Shown here in pieces: positions 15,993 through 24,381 of a DNA stretch of 29,384 nucleotides; position 1 is the first letter of the stretch; each line of letters begins with the position of its first letter. This DNA is from DASSFZ01 sp036514635. Its GTDB lineage: Bacteria > Chloroflexota > Anaerolineae > Fen-1058. Under the pieces are notes generated by a model that was not told where the DNA came from, made no database searches, and was given only the letters and a program-made list of their open reading frames with translations. The stretch lies in assembly GCA_036514635.1 (NCBI GenBank), contig DATBWU010000093.1:1-29384 (forward strand), given 5' to 3'. Made by a program: the position numbers and the translations under genes.

Positions 15993-17219
15993 ATGTTGAC
16001 CGACTCACGCATCGAATCTATCATCGTTCAAGGACTGGACAGCCTGCCGCTGGCCGGAAAGCGTGTCCTGGTGATCATCCCCGATCACACGCGCACTATG
16101 CCCTTGCCGCTGTTCTTTCGACTGCTCACGCGCCATCTCCTGCCGCGCGTCCGGGCCGTGGATTTTCTGGTGGCGCTGGGCACGCATCCGCCGCTCAGCG
16201 ACGAGTCGCTCTTGAGCCTGGTGGGATTGACGGCGGCGGCAAAGGCAACGCACTACGCCAACGTGTGCTTGCTCAATCATGCCTGGCAGGCCCCGGAAGC
16301 GCTCACCACCCTCGGCACGATTCCGGCAGATGAAGTGGCCGAGTTGAGCAGCGGCCTCCTCTGTATGGATGTGCCGGTGCGCCTCAACCGGTTGGTGCTG
16401 GACTACGACCACCTGCTGATCTGCGGCCCGGTATTCCCGCACGAGGTGGTCGGCTTTTCCGGCGGAAACAAGTACTTCTTCCCCGGCATTGCCGGCGCTG
16501 ACATCATCGATTTTACACACTGGCTTGGCGCGCTCATCACATCCTACGCGATCATAGGCACACAGGATACGCCTGTGCGCCGGGTCATCGATCGGGCTGC
16601 CGGCCTGATCCCACGCCCTCGCCACGCCCTGTGCAGCGTCGTCACGCACGAGGGCGTTGCGGGCCTGTTCTTCGGCACGCCGGAGGAAGCCTGGAGCGCT
16701 GCCGCCGATCTCTCGGCGCAGGTGCACGTGCGCTACGTGGAGAAGCCGTACCGCCGGGTGCTTTCGGTGCTGCCGGAGATGTACGACGAGATCTGGGTGG
16801 GGGCGAAGGGTATGTATAAGATGGAGCCGGTCATCGCCGCCGGCGGCGAAGTGATTCTCTACGCCCCGCACATCCGCGAGATCAGCCGGACGCACGGCGC
16901 ACTCATCCGGCAGGTGGGCTACCACGTGCGCGATTACTTTGTGAAGCAATGGGAACGATTCAGGCACATACCCTGGGGCGTGCTGGCGCACTCGACGCAC
17001 CTGCGCGGCATCGGCGGCTACGACGCCGATACCGGAATCGAGACGCCGCGCATCCAGGTGGCGCTTGCCACAGCCATCTCCGAAGAGGAGTGCCACGCCA
17101 TCAACCTCGACTATCGCGATCCGGCAAGCATTGACCCGCGCCGCTGGCAGGCCGAAGCCGATTCCGGGACGCTGGTCGTGTGGCGCGCGGGGGAATATTT
17201 GTATCGCCTGAAAGCATAG
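15993..17219 (+). CDS. LarA-superfamily nickel-dependent racemase/epimerase; proposed D-mannonate/D-gluconate 2-epimerase
   Basis: The 408-residue protein belongs to the lactate racemase (LarA) superfamily, whose members invert the C2 hydroxyl of 2-hydroxyacids using a nickel-pincer cofactor bound to a lysine. Equivalents of the key LarA residues are visible: DHTR (31-34), His65 in GTHPP, His150 in VFPHEVVGFSGG, the cofactor-anchoring Lys160 in SGGNKYFFPG, and His176 in DFTHWLG as nickel ligand. GAKGMYK at 270-276 matches the C-terminal active-site loop. D-gluconate 2-epimerase activity has been reported in this superfamily. Here the gene lies between a mannonate-forming SDR and gluconokinase, and those two sugar acids are C2 epimers, so this substrate is proposed. 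The cofactor genes larB, larC and larE are not in the window. Lactate or another hydroxyacid remains possible. Confidence 0.85.
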   Translation: MLTDSRIESIIVQGLDSLPLAGKRVLVIIPDHTRTMPLPLFFRLLTRHLLPRVRAVDFLVALGTHPPLSDESLLSLVGLTAAAKATHYANVCLLNHAWQAPEALTTLGTIPADEVAELSSGLLCMDVPVRLNRLVLDYDHLLICGPVFPHEVVGFSGGNKYFFPGIAGADIIDFTHWLGALITSYAIIGTQDTPVRRVIDRAAGLIPRPRHALCSVVTHEGVAGLFFGTPEEAWSAAADLSAQVHVRYVEKPYRRVLSVLPEMYDEIWVGAKGMYKMEPVIAAGGEVILYAPHIREISRTHGALIRQVGYHVRDYFVKQWERFRHIPWGVLAHSTHLRGIGGYDADTGIETPRIQVALATAISEEECHAINLDYRDPASIDPRRWQAEADSGTLVVWRAGEYLYRLKA

Positions 17220-17224
17220 CGGCC

Positions 17225-17740
17225 ATGATCATCATCGTGATGGGCGTTTCGGGCAGCGGCAAAACCACGGTGGGCCGCCTCCTGGCGCAGCGGCTCGGCT
17301 GGCCGTTTTATGACGGCGATGATTTTCACCCGGCTGCCAACATCGCCAAGATGAGGAGCGGTATCCCCCTCACCGACGAAGACCGCGCCAATTGGCTCAC
17401 AACACTGGCCGATCTACTCCGCTCCCTGATCGCCGATGGAAGGTCTGCCGTGCTGGCCTGTTCGGCGCTCAGGCGCGCCTACCGCGACCAACTGCGCGTG
17501 GCCTCCACCGCCGTGCAGTTTGTTTACTTGAAAGGTAGCTACGATTTGATTGTGGAACGGATGAGCAGCCGGTCAACACATTACATGAAACCCAACATGC
17601 TTGCCAGCCAGTTCGCGGCGCTGGAAGAGCCGCGCGGCGATGCGCTGACCGTAGATATCACGTTGCCGCCAGAGGAGATAGTTGATCAGGTTGTCCGCGC
17701 GCTCGGTCGGCTCCCTCGGCCTGACCTGCAGTCCTGGTGA
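17225..17740 (+). CDS. gntK: Gluconokinase
   Basis: This enzyme phosphorylates D-gluconate to 6-phosphogluconate with ATP. The 171-residue P-loop kinase has the standard family length. The Walker A GVSGSGKT is at 7-14. The family hallmarks are FYDGDDFHPAANIAKM with GIPLTDEDRANWL (28-58), then CSALRRAYRDQLR, and RSTHYMKPNMLASQFAALE near the end. The ATG at 17225 is five bases after the stop of the LarA homolog, so the two are almost certainly cotranscribed and perhaps translationally coupled. An in-frame start 45 bases upstream, inside the LarA gene, is unlikely. The product feeds 6-phosphogluconate dehydrogenase (138-1043) or Entner-Doudoroff enzymes elsewhere. Confidence 0.96.
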   Translation: MIIIVMGVSGSGKTTVGRLLAQRLGWPFYDGDDFHPAANIAKMRSGIPLTDEDRANWLTTLADLLRSLIADGRSAVLACSALRRAYRDQLRVASTAVQFVYLKGSYDLIVERMSSRSTHYMKPNMLASQFAALEEPRGDALTVDITLPPEEIVDQVVRALGRLPRPDLQSW

Positions 17741-17753
17741 TTATTCACATCTC

Positions 17754-17822
17754 ACCACGGAGACACAGAGTCACAGAGAAAGCAACACTTTGGAATCTCT
17801 GTGTCTTCGTGCCTCCGTGGTT
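17754..17822. repeat. Intergenic inverted repeat with CACGGAGACACAGAG units
   Basis: ACCACGGAGACACAGAG, then TCACAGAGA at left, is mirrored by TCTCTGTGTCTTCG, then TGCCTCCGTGGTTA at right. It ends the gluconate gene block and precedes the promoter at 17858. Confidence 0.85.
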
Positions 17823-17857
17823 AATTCGACTTGTGTGTAATCACCAGTGCAGTCATC

Positions 17858-17886
17858 TTGACGAAAACTGTTCGTTACTGTATAGT
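17858..17886 (+). promoter_or_regulatory. Sigma70-type promoter of the two-component operon
   Basis: TTGACG (17858-17863), exactly 17 bases, then TATAGT (17881-17886). This is close to consensus. Transcription would start near 17893, about 38 bases before the GTG start at 17931. Confidence 0.7.
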
Positions 17887-17930
17887 CCGCTCAGTATTGA
17901 AAAGCCATTGACCTCGCTGCATTCCCACAT

Positions 17931-18668
17931 GTGAGCAATCACGCCATGGTCGAAGAGCAGACCCCGTGTCGCATCCTCCTGGTTGACGATCAACCTATCA
18001 TCGCCTCGAACCTGGCCCCTTACCTGGAGCGCTCAGGCTTTATTGTGACGGTGGCCGCCGATGGCGAAGCCGCCCTGCGCGCGATCGAGGATGCTTCCCC
18101 TGATCTGATCGTCCTGGACGTGCTGATGCCGCGACTGGATGGCCGGGAGGTTTTGCGCCGCCTGCGCAAAAGCGGGAACTGGACGCCCGTGATCTTGCTC
18201 ACCCAAGTCGGAGACCCGACCGAACGAGCAGGAGCGCTGGACGAAGGGGCGGATGACTACCTGAACAAGCCTTTCGAGCCTTATGAGCTGCTGGCTCGCA
18301 TCCGAGCGGTGATTCGCCGCAGCCGATCGGGCAAGCCCCTGGCCGCGTGCCGCCGGCTTCGCTGCGGGCCGTTGGAGTTAGACCGTTTGACCCGCCGCGC
18401 GGCCCTGCGCGGTAAGGAAGTCACACTGACGGCTAAAGCCCTGTCCGTTCTGGAATACCTGATGCTGCATCCTAACGAAGTCTGCACTCGCGAGCGCCTG
18501 CTGGACGCCGTGTGGGGTTGGGATTATCCGGCGGCGACCCGGGCGGTGGACGTTCGAATCGCGGAACTGCGCCGCGCCTTGAACGACGATACCGATTCGC
18601 CCCGTTTTCTGGAGACGCTCATCGGCCAGGGGTACTCGTTTATCGGGCGAGTCGAGGCCGTTTCATGA
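17931..18668 (+). CDS. OmpR/PhoB-type response regulator
   Basis: This is a two-component transcription factor of 245 residues. The receiver domain (about 14-127) has the acidic pair Asp19-Asp20, phosphoacceptor Asp63 in IVLDVLMPRLDG, Thr91 in LLTQVGD and Lys113 in YLNKPFEPYEL. A winged-helix trans_reg_C domain (about 145-240) follows, with VCTRERLLDAVWGWDY and VDVRIAELRRAL. The start is taken as GTG at 17931; an ATG at 17946 is equally possible, and neither has a clear Shine-Dalgarno. It overlaps the histidine kinase by four bases (ATGA). Target genes are unknown; the downstream lipoprotein gene in the same unit is the nearest candidate. Confidence 0.94.
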   Translation: MSNHAMVEEQTPCRILLVDDQPIIASNLAPYLERSGFIVTVAADGEAALRAIEDASPDLIVLDVLMPRLDGREVLRRLRKSGNWTPVILLTQVGDPTERAGALDEGADDYLNKPFEPYELLARIRAVIRRSRSGKPLAACRRLRCGPLELDRLTRRAALRGKEVTLTAKALSVLEYLMLHPNEVCTRERLLDAVWGWDYPAATRAVDVRIAELRRALNDDTDSPRFLETLIGQGYSFIGRVEAVS

Positions 18669-19573
18669 AGCGATTTGGACTGGTGCTCCTGCCGGCGGGC
18701 CTGGCACTGGTCATCGGCATCCTGTGGCAACAGGGTTGGCTGCCTAATCCAATCATCTACACCCGCACGGATGCCGGTTCACTGATCTTCCTGCTAGGCC
18801 TGGCGATCAGCCTGATGTGGGCAGCCGGTCGGGCCATTTGGAGCCTGGCCTGGAATCGCTGCGAGCTCGGCCTGGCCCAACTCGGCGAGGAGCAAGTCGC
18901 TTTACGTCGCCGCTTCATCCGCCGCCTGGACCACGAGCTCAAGAACCGCCTCACGGCTATCCGCGCCGCACTGATCAATTTGCCGCAAGACAGCAACAGC
19001 AGGGTCGTGGGCGAGATGCGAACGGAAGTGGATCGGCTGGCCGTGTTGAGCACCGATCTACGCAAGCTGGTCGATCTGGAGACGCGACCCATCGAGCAAG
19101 AGGTAGTGGACCTGGCGGCATTGCTCACCGAATTGATCGGGATGGCCCAGCAACGACCAGAAGCCTCCTCACGCCACCTCGAACTGACGCTGCCCCGTGT
19201 TCCCTGGCCTCTGCCGCCCGTGGCCGGCGACCGCGATCTGCTCTTTCTGGCTTTGCACAACTTGATCGACAACTCGCTCAAGTTTTGTCGCCCAGGTGAC
19301 ATGATCGAAATTCGCACCTTTGAGGATGGCCCTTTCATCACCGTGGAAGTGGCCGATACAGGCCCAGGCGTCCATCCAGAGGATCTTCCGCACCTGGGCG
19401 AAGAGCTGTTTCGGGGACGAATCACCCAGGAGGTCGAGGGCGGCGGTCTGGGATTGGCTCTGGTGCAGACTATTGTCCAACGTCATGCCGGAACGATGCG
19501 AATTCGCAGCCGCCTGGGGCAGGGCACGGTCGTTGCAGTACGGTTCCCGGCGGCCCGACAGGGACACGCCTGA
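18665..19573 (+). CDS. Membrane sensor histidine kinase
   Basis: This is the partner kinase of the preceding regulator, 302 residues. Two membrane segments (about 5-21 and 38-56) enclose only about 16 external residues, so there is no real extracellular sensor domain. The HisKA box has His90 in RRLDHELKNRLTAI. The ATPase domain has the N box with Asn203 (HNLIDNSLKF), the G1 box DTGPG (231-235) and the G2 box EGGGLGLALV (258-267). The ATG overlaps the regulator stop. A predicted lipoprotein with beta-propeller repeats follows 51 bases later. The signal is unknown; sensing may be within the membrane or through that lipoprotein. Confidence 0.93.
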   Translation: MKRFGLVLLPAGLALVIGILWQQGWLPNPIIYTRTDAGSLIFLLGLAISLMWAAGRAIWSLAWNRCELGLAQLGEEQVALRRRFIRRLDHELKNRLTAIRAALINLPQDSNSRVVGEMRTEVDRLAVLSTDLRKLVDLETRPIEQEVVDLAALLTELIGMAQQRPEASSRHLELTLPRVPWPLPPVAGDRDLLFLALHNLIDNSLKFCRPGDMIEIRTFEDGPFITVEVADTGPGVHPEDLPHLGEELFRGRITQEVEGGGLGLALVQTIVQRHAGTMRIRSRLGQGTVVAVRFPAARQGHA

Positions 19574-19624
19574 GCGCCCGGCGAAAGCGTCTTATTGATG
19601 CTTCAGGCAAACTACAGGCAGGGC

Positions 19625-21118
19625 ATGATCAAACGCGCACTCTGGGCACTGCTTATCAGCGTGCCGCTCGTGGGATGCAGGGGGACTGTGCAGGTCGGCA
19701 TCGAGCGCACCCCCACGCCCGATCATTCGATGGCGGCGACTCTGGAAGCCTTGGTAGACGAAAACCACTACCTTGCGACACAAGTGGCCGCGCAGGTGGC
19801 TGCCATCCCTTCATCGCTCGACCTGGGGCAACTGGCCTACGTCCGGGGAGGCGACATTTGGATCATGACTTTGCTGGACGAGACATCGCGTCCACAGCGT
19901 TTGACCACCGATGGTCACAATCGTGAACCACGCTGGTCTGCCTCGGGCCGATGGCTGGCCTTTCGCAAGGAAAGAGCAACGTCCTCTGCCGAGTTTCCGG
20001 CTGCCACACCGGGTTTTGGCATTTCTGTGTTGCGGAGACAGGTCTGGCTGATACAGGCCGATGGCACGGGGGAACATTCCTTGAATCAGGGAGCGGCCGT
20101 CGAAGCTTTTACCTGGTCGCCCACGAATGATCGACTGGCCTATGCAACTGCCGGAGGAGGGTTAAGCACGATCAACGCAGACGGGACCGGCCTCGTCACG
20201 CTGATAGCGGAAAGCCCCTCTCCCCCAATGGGAGAAAGACAGGCGGGACATATCAGTTGGAGCCCCGATGGAAACTGGATTGTCTATGAATGGCGGATCC
20301 AACCGGCCAACCGGTTTCTCGCCTATCAAGGCCTGTGGAAGGTGCCCGCTGCTGGAGGGACGCCGGTCGAGCTGTATAACTCCGGTGTTCCGGATCAGAG
20401 TGAATCCATTCTGGTCGGGTGGTCGTCGTCCGGCACCGAAGTGCTGTTCCTGCAAAACCGATCTCCTGGTTCATCCCTAATTGACGGGGGACAACTCTAT
20501 GCCGCACATGCAGACGCAGGCGGTTCCGCAGACACCTCGCCAAGTCAAATCGCCTATGAAACAATATTGACTTATTCCGACTTCGTCGCGCTGGCCCCGC
20601 CCGGCACGAGTGGGACAAATCGGCAACCGATCGCTTTCGTAGCCGGAGAGGGCAGAAACACCTGGAGCAACAAACGCATCATCTCGGTCGGTCGGCGCAT
20701 CACGAGCGCTGATATGGCTGTCATTTCTCCGGCCTGGTCGCCCGATGGCAGTCGCCTGGCTTTTGTCGCCATGCCTGATCAAGGCGAGGTGGAATCCGTG
20801 GAATCAGCCGAATTGATGCAGCGCCGTATTTGGGTAGCGAATGCATCCGGCGATCTTCAGACCCGCCGCCTGACGGATGCCCGTGGTTATCGTGACGAGC
20901 ATCCCCTGTGGTCAGCCGATGGTGACTATATCCTATTTGCCCGCATGGACGCCAGGGGAAGAACCTCGTTGTGGATTATCTCATCCAATGGAGGCTTTCC
21001 CCGCCAGGTCGTGGACGAGCTGACGCCGGCTCCAGACCCGCTCGATACCTACGGGCATGTGGATTGGGGGGACTACTTCGACTGGTGGCGCGGTTCAGGG
21101 GGACCTGCCCAAGAATAA
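19625..21118 (+). CDS. Lipoprotein with TolB-like beta-propeller repeats
   Basis: This predicted secreted lipoprotein has 497 residues from the ATG at 19625. The N-terminus is a lipoprotein signal peptide (basic MIKR, hydrophobic core, lipobox LVGC with Cys18). A short helical stretch follows, then repeated PD40/WD40-like blades such as EPRWSASGRWLAF, ISWSPDGNWIVYEW, PAWSPDGSRLAFVA and HPLWSADGDYILFAR, as in TolB. An in-frame ATG 30 bases upstream would spoil the signal peptide. It is the third gene of the regulator-kinase unit, with no promoter seen between, and is followed by a strong terminator. Periplasmic or surface binding is likely; the ligand is unknown. Confidence 0.85.
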   Translation: MIKRALWALLISVPLVGCRGTVQVGIERTPTPDHSMAATLEALVDENHYLATQVAAQVAAIPSSLDLGQLAYVRGGDIWIMTLLDETSRPQRLTTDGHNREPRWSASGRWLAFRKERATSSAEFPAATPGFGISVLRRQVWLIQADGTGEHSLNQGAAVEAFTWSPTNDRLAYATAGGGLSTINADGTGLVTLIAESPSPPMGERQAGHISWSPDGNWIVYEWRIQPANRFLAYQGLWKVPAAGGTPVELYNSGVPDQSESILVGWSSSGTEVLFLQNRSPGSSLIDGGQLYAAHADAGGSADTSPSQIAYETILTYSDFVALAPPGTSGTNRQPIAFVAGEGRNTWSNKRIISVGRRITSADMAVISPAWSPDGSRLAFVAMPDQGEVESVESAELMQRRIWVANASGDLQTRRLTDARGYRDEHPLWSADGDYILFARMDARGRTSLWIISSNGGFPRQVVDELTPAPDPLDTYGHVDWGDYFDWWRGSGGPAQE

Positions 21119-21152
21119 CTCCCGGCTTGAGACGAAAGACGAACGACCCATG

Positions 21153-21196
21153 CCCTTGTGAAAGTCCTGACGGACCTTCGCAAGGGTTTTGTTTTT
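21153..21196 (+). terminator. Rho-independent terminator of the two-component operon
   Basis: The stem CCCTTG...CAAGGG (21153-21186), with inner GTCC-TGAC-GGAC pairing, is followed by TTTTGTTTTT (21187-21196). It begins 34 bases after the lipoprotein stop and is the best terminator in the window. Confidence 0.85.
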
Positions 21197-21319
21197 AAGA
21201 CATGTTTCGACTTTGTTACACCCTGTTTCGAGCCTGACATACCTCAGCCATACGGGCGCAACAGCGCCATATTATCTTAACAATAGTGTTCCGAAGTTCA
21301 CAGCCTGTTCGCATTCCGT

Positions 21320-21335
21320 CGAACGAAAACGTTCG
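21320..21335. promoter_or_regulatory. Candidate LacI-family operator
   Basis: CGAACG-AAAA-CGTTCG is a perfect 6+4+6 palindrome 15 bases before the LacI-type gene, at a place suited to autorepression. The rest of the gap 21197-21350 shows no other clear element. Confidence 0.35.
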
Positions 21336-21350
21336 CACCACGGTTAGCCG

Positions 21351-22373
21351 ATGAACCTCGAGCAGATCGCCAAACTCAGCGGGGTTTCCCGATCGACGGC
21401 GTCGCGCGTGATCAACAACGATCCGAACGTCAGCGATAACGCGCGTGAAAACGTGAAGCGGATCGTGCGCTTGATGAACTATGTGCCGAATGCTGCGGCG
21501 CGCGGTCTGGCCGCCGGACGCACTCAAGTGATCGGGCTGGTGATTCCGACCGGCGTGTCGGCGTTGTTCAGCGATCCTTACTGCTCCATCCTCATTCAAA
21601 GTGTCTCGTCGGCGTGCAACGCGCACAACTATTCGGTGATGCTGTGGATCGCCCAGCCGGAATATGAGCGCCGCCAGATCCACCAGATCGTACGCAGCGG
21701 CGCGATCGACGGCGCCATCATCGCGCCGACGTTAGCGAACGACACTCTGGTGCAAGCCCTGCTCGCGGGCAGTCTGCCCTTCATCGTGATCGGTCACTAT
21801 CCGGCTAACGGGCGAGTGAACTACGTGGATGCCGACGATATCCTCGGAGCGCACGAAGCGGTGCGGCATCTGTTGCGCATGGGGCGCACGCGCATCGCCA
21901 CAATTACCGGACCGCAGAACACGATCACCGGCATCGATCGATTGATGGGTTACATGCATGCGCTGCGCGAGTGCGGGTTGCCCGTCGAGTCCGATCTGAT
22001 CGCCGCCGGCGGGTTTAGCGAAGGCGGCGGTTATATCGCCATGCAGCAGTTGCTGCCCCACCGCCCCGATGCGGTCTTCGCGGCCAATGACATCATGGCG
22101 ATGGGCGCGTTGCGTGCGATCCGTGACACGGGGCTGCGCGTGCCCCAGGATATCGCCGTGGTCGCGTTTGACGACACTCCGCTCGCCGCACGCGCTGAAC
22201 CTCCCCTCACCACAATTCACCGACCGACGCACCAAGTGGGCAACCTGGCGGTCGAGACCTTGATCGAAATGATCGAATATCCCAAGTCATCCCCCTATCG
22301 CATCATGTTACCGACAGAACTGATTATCCGTTCTTCATGCGGCGCAGCATTCAAAGAGAAACTAGCATGTTGA
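21351..22373 (+). CDS. LacI-family transcriptional regulator
   Basis: This is a sugar-responsive DNA-binding repressor or activator of 340 residues. The N-terminal helix-turn-helix (residues 2-21: LEQIAKLSGVSRSTASRVIN) and the hinge helix YVPNAAARGLA are typical. The periplasmic-binding-protein-like core follows, with GLVIPTG, RSGAIDGAII, DAVFAANDIMAMGALRA and VVAFDDTPLA. It is transcribed towards the convergent GH13 phosphorylase gene. Its effector is unknown. Natural targets would be the phosphorylase/transporter block or the glycosidases, which is inference from position. Confidence 0.95.
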   Translation: MNLEQIAKLSGVSRSTASRVINNDPNVSDNARENVKRIVRLMNYVPNAAARGLAAGRTQVIGLVIPTGVSALFSDPYCSILIQSVSSACNAHNYSVMLWIAQPEYERRQIHQIVRSGAIDGAIIAPTLANDTLVQALLAGSLPFIVIGHYPANGRVNYVDADDILGAHEAVRHLLRMGRTRIATITGPQNTITGIDRLMGYMHALRECGLPVESDLIAAGGFSEGGGYIAMQQLLPHRPDAVFAANDIMAMGALRAIRDTGLRVPQDIAVVAFDDTPLAARAEPPLTTIHRPTHQVGNLAVETLIEMIEYPKSSPYRIMLPTELIIRSSCGAAFKEKLAC

Positions 22374-22560
22374 AAACCCCAATGAAGAGTGTTGCAGCAT
22401 CGAGATAGCGGCCAGTTGCCAGGGAGTATTGGTCTTGGTGCCGACTTGAGCGAGGCGACAGACTTCATAGTGGCCTACGACAATCTGGTGGTTTGCGGAT
22501 TGAACGCGCCTTTTGCGCCGATGGCGACTCCCGTGCCTGCTCCCTGATGTTTCAGGGGCG
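22374..22560. other. Gap between convergent genes with a short unrecognised open frame
   Basis: A plus-strand frame from GTG 22389 to TGA 22547 encodes 52 residues ending MATPVPAP. The opposite strand is also open over much of the same stretch. I recognise neither and see no ribosome site, so it may be a decayed gene or chance. GGGCGC-TAA-GCGCCC at 22556-22570 is a hairpin that spans the stop of the GH13 gene. Confidence 0.3.
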
Positions 22561-24381
22561 CTAAGCGCCCAAGTTACGGCCGGCGGGGGGATTGCTCAGC
22601 CACATAACCTGATACGGGGCGAGCCTCACTGCAAGCCGGCGACCTGGATGCGCGCTCAACACCTGCCCGGTCAATACATCGGTCGCGGCACGCAGCGGCA
22701 GGTTTAACTCGAACTCGCACGGCTGCGGCTGCGTGGAGACGTTGTGCAGGCACAACACGGCCGGCGAGTCGTCTCGCGCCCGACGCAGAACGGCGAAGAC
22801 GGATGTGTTGCCCTCCAGCACGCGCTGATGCCCGATCGGATCGAACGCCGGATGCGCCGCGCGGGCGCGCAGCAATCGGGCGTAGCGCGAGAAAACACGC
22901 GAGCGCAACGAATCCGGATCGGACAACTCGCGTTCCAGTTGCGCCCGGTCGAGCTTTTGCCGGTTGATCGTGCGGTAACGCCCGGTCTGCGTCACGCCAC
23001 CCGGCCAGCCGCGCGAACCGAGCAGGCTGTGCGCGTAGATGCCCGGCACGCCGACGAGCGCCAGCATGATCGCCTGCGCAGCCATGAAGCGATCGACTTG
23101 CATCTCGATCGGCTCGTGCGCATTCGGATCGTTCAGCGCGTCAAAGTAGTTGATGTTCAGTTCGTAGGGGCTGCGTGTGCCGTCGGCGTTGCTCTTCATC
23201 GACACCAGGCCGCCGTGCGCCTGTGCCCGATCGACCAGCATCTCGATCGCGCCGTCGGGCAAGATGTCACGCACCGGGTTGAGACCGATGCCGTCGTGCG
23301 AAGCCAGGAAATTGAGGAAGGTCGTCCGATCCGACGGCAGGCTGAGGCTCGCTGCCCAACGCGACAGTGCGCGGGCGTCGGCGGTGTGAATGCTATAAAG
23401 AACCAGCGGCGGCAACGCGAAATTGTACACCAGCTGCGCTTCGTTGAAGCCGTCGCCGAAATAGGCGATGTTGTCTGCGTGAGGCACGTTGGTCTCGGTG
23501 ATGAGGGCCACGTGCGGCGCGACCCTATCCAGCACGGCGCGGAATAGTTGAATCACGTGGTGTGTCTGCGGCAGGTGGGTGCACGGCGTGCCGATTTCCT
23601 TCCACAGATAGGCGATGGCGTCTAGCCGGAGGAAGCGCGCGCCGCGCGATACGTAGAACAGCAGCAGGTCGATGATCTTCAGCAGTACGTCGGGGTTGGC
23701 ATAGTTCAAGTCGATCTGATCGTCACTGAACGTCGTCCACACATGCTTCGGGCCGCCCGGCATGTCAAAGCGGGTGAGCAACGGCAGCGCGCGCGGTCGA
23801 ACCACCCGCGAGAAATCGGTAGCCGGATCGACGGCGATGAACCAGTCGCGGTAGGCTGGATCGTCCTTTAGGTATCGCTGAAACCAGTCGGAACACGCGG
23901 AGGTGTGGTTGATCACAGCGTCGAACATCAAGTCGACGTGCGCACCGATGCGCTGCACATCGTCCCACGTCCCCAGCGCGGAATCGACGGCGTAATAATC
24001 AATCACCGAGAAACCATCGTCCGATGAGGATGGGTAGAACGGCAGGATATGGATCGTGCTGATCAGGCCATCGAGGTGGCGCTGCGTGAAGCCGGCCAGT
24101 GTGCGCAGCGGCGGCTCGTTCGGCGCGCGAACTTGATCGCCGTAGGTGATCAAGATCGCATCGCGCTGAGACACGCCGCCTACCGAGGTCGAGGGAGGAA
24201 AGTGATAGCCCGCGATGATACTGTAGAGCCGATCGTACAATGCGTCGGCGCGCGCCGCGCCATAAAGAGAGCTCAGATGTTGTCTTATGAAGCCCCCTAA
24301 ATGCCGATGCTCAAGACCGTCATCCGAAGTGTGCCAATGACCTGACCCGTGCATTTGTTGCGGGCTTCGATCACCGCGCAT
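22561..24381 (-). CDS. GH13 (GH13_18-like) sugar phosphorylase
   Basis: This protein of 606 residues resembles sucrose phosphorylase-type enzymes, which cleave an alpha-glucoside with phosphate to give glucose 1-phosphate. The nucleophile Asp254 is in FLRLDAIAYLWKEIGT, the acid/base Glu296 in ITETNVPH, and the transition-state Asp363 in FLASHDGIGLNP. The strings LDAIAYLWKEIGT and ETNVPHADNIAYFG are closer to the glucosylglycerate phosphorylase branch than to classical sucrose phosphorylase, so the glucosyl acceptor is uncertain. The ATG at 24381 overlaps the SDR stop by 11 bases; an alternative ATG is at 24354, and neither has a good ribosome site. It is the last gene of the minus-strand block, with no signal peptide. 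Confidence 0.87.
   Translation of the reverse strand: MRGDRSPQQMHGSGHWHTSDDGLEHRHLGGFIRQHLSSLYGAARADALYDRLYSIIAGYHFPPSTSVGGVSQRDAILITYGDQVRAPNEPPLRTLAGFTQRHLDGLISTIHILPFYPSSSDDGFSVIDYYAVDSALGTWDDVQRIGAHVDLMFDAVINHTSACSDWFQRYLKDDPAYRDWFIAVDPATDFSRVVRPRALPLLTRFDMPGGPKHVWTTFSDDQIDLNYANPDVLLKIIDLLLFYVSRGARFLRLDAIAYLWKEIGTPCTHLPQTHHVIQLFRAVLDRVAPHVALITETNVPHADNIAYFGDGFNEAQLVYNFALPPLVLYSIHTADARALSRWAASLSLPSDRTTFLNFLASHDGIGLNPVRDILPDGAIEMLVDRAQAHGGLVSMKSNADGTRSPYELNINYFDALNDPNAHEPIEMQVDRFMAAQAIMLALVGVPGIYAHSLLGSRGWPGGVTQTGRYRTINRQKLDRAQLERELSDPDSLRSRVFSRYARLLRARAAHPAFDPIGHQRVLEGNTSVFAVLRRARDDSPAVLCLHNVSTQPQPCEFELNLPLRAATDVLTGQVLSAHPGRRLAVRLAPYQVMWLSNPPAGRNLGA

Noticed and set aside
17737..17934. Small plus-strand frame of 65 codons after gluconokinase
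   Set aside because: Its translation comes from the CACGGAGACACAGAG repeat and the promoter region; no ribosome site or protein features.
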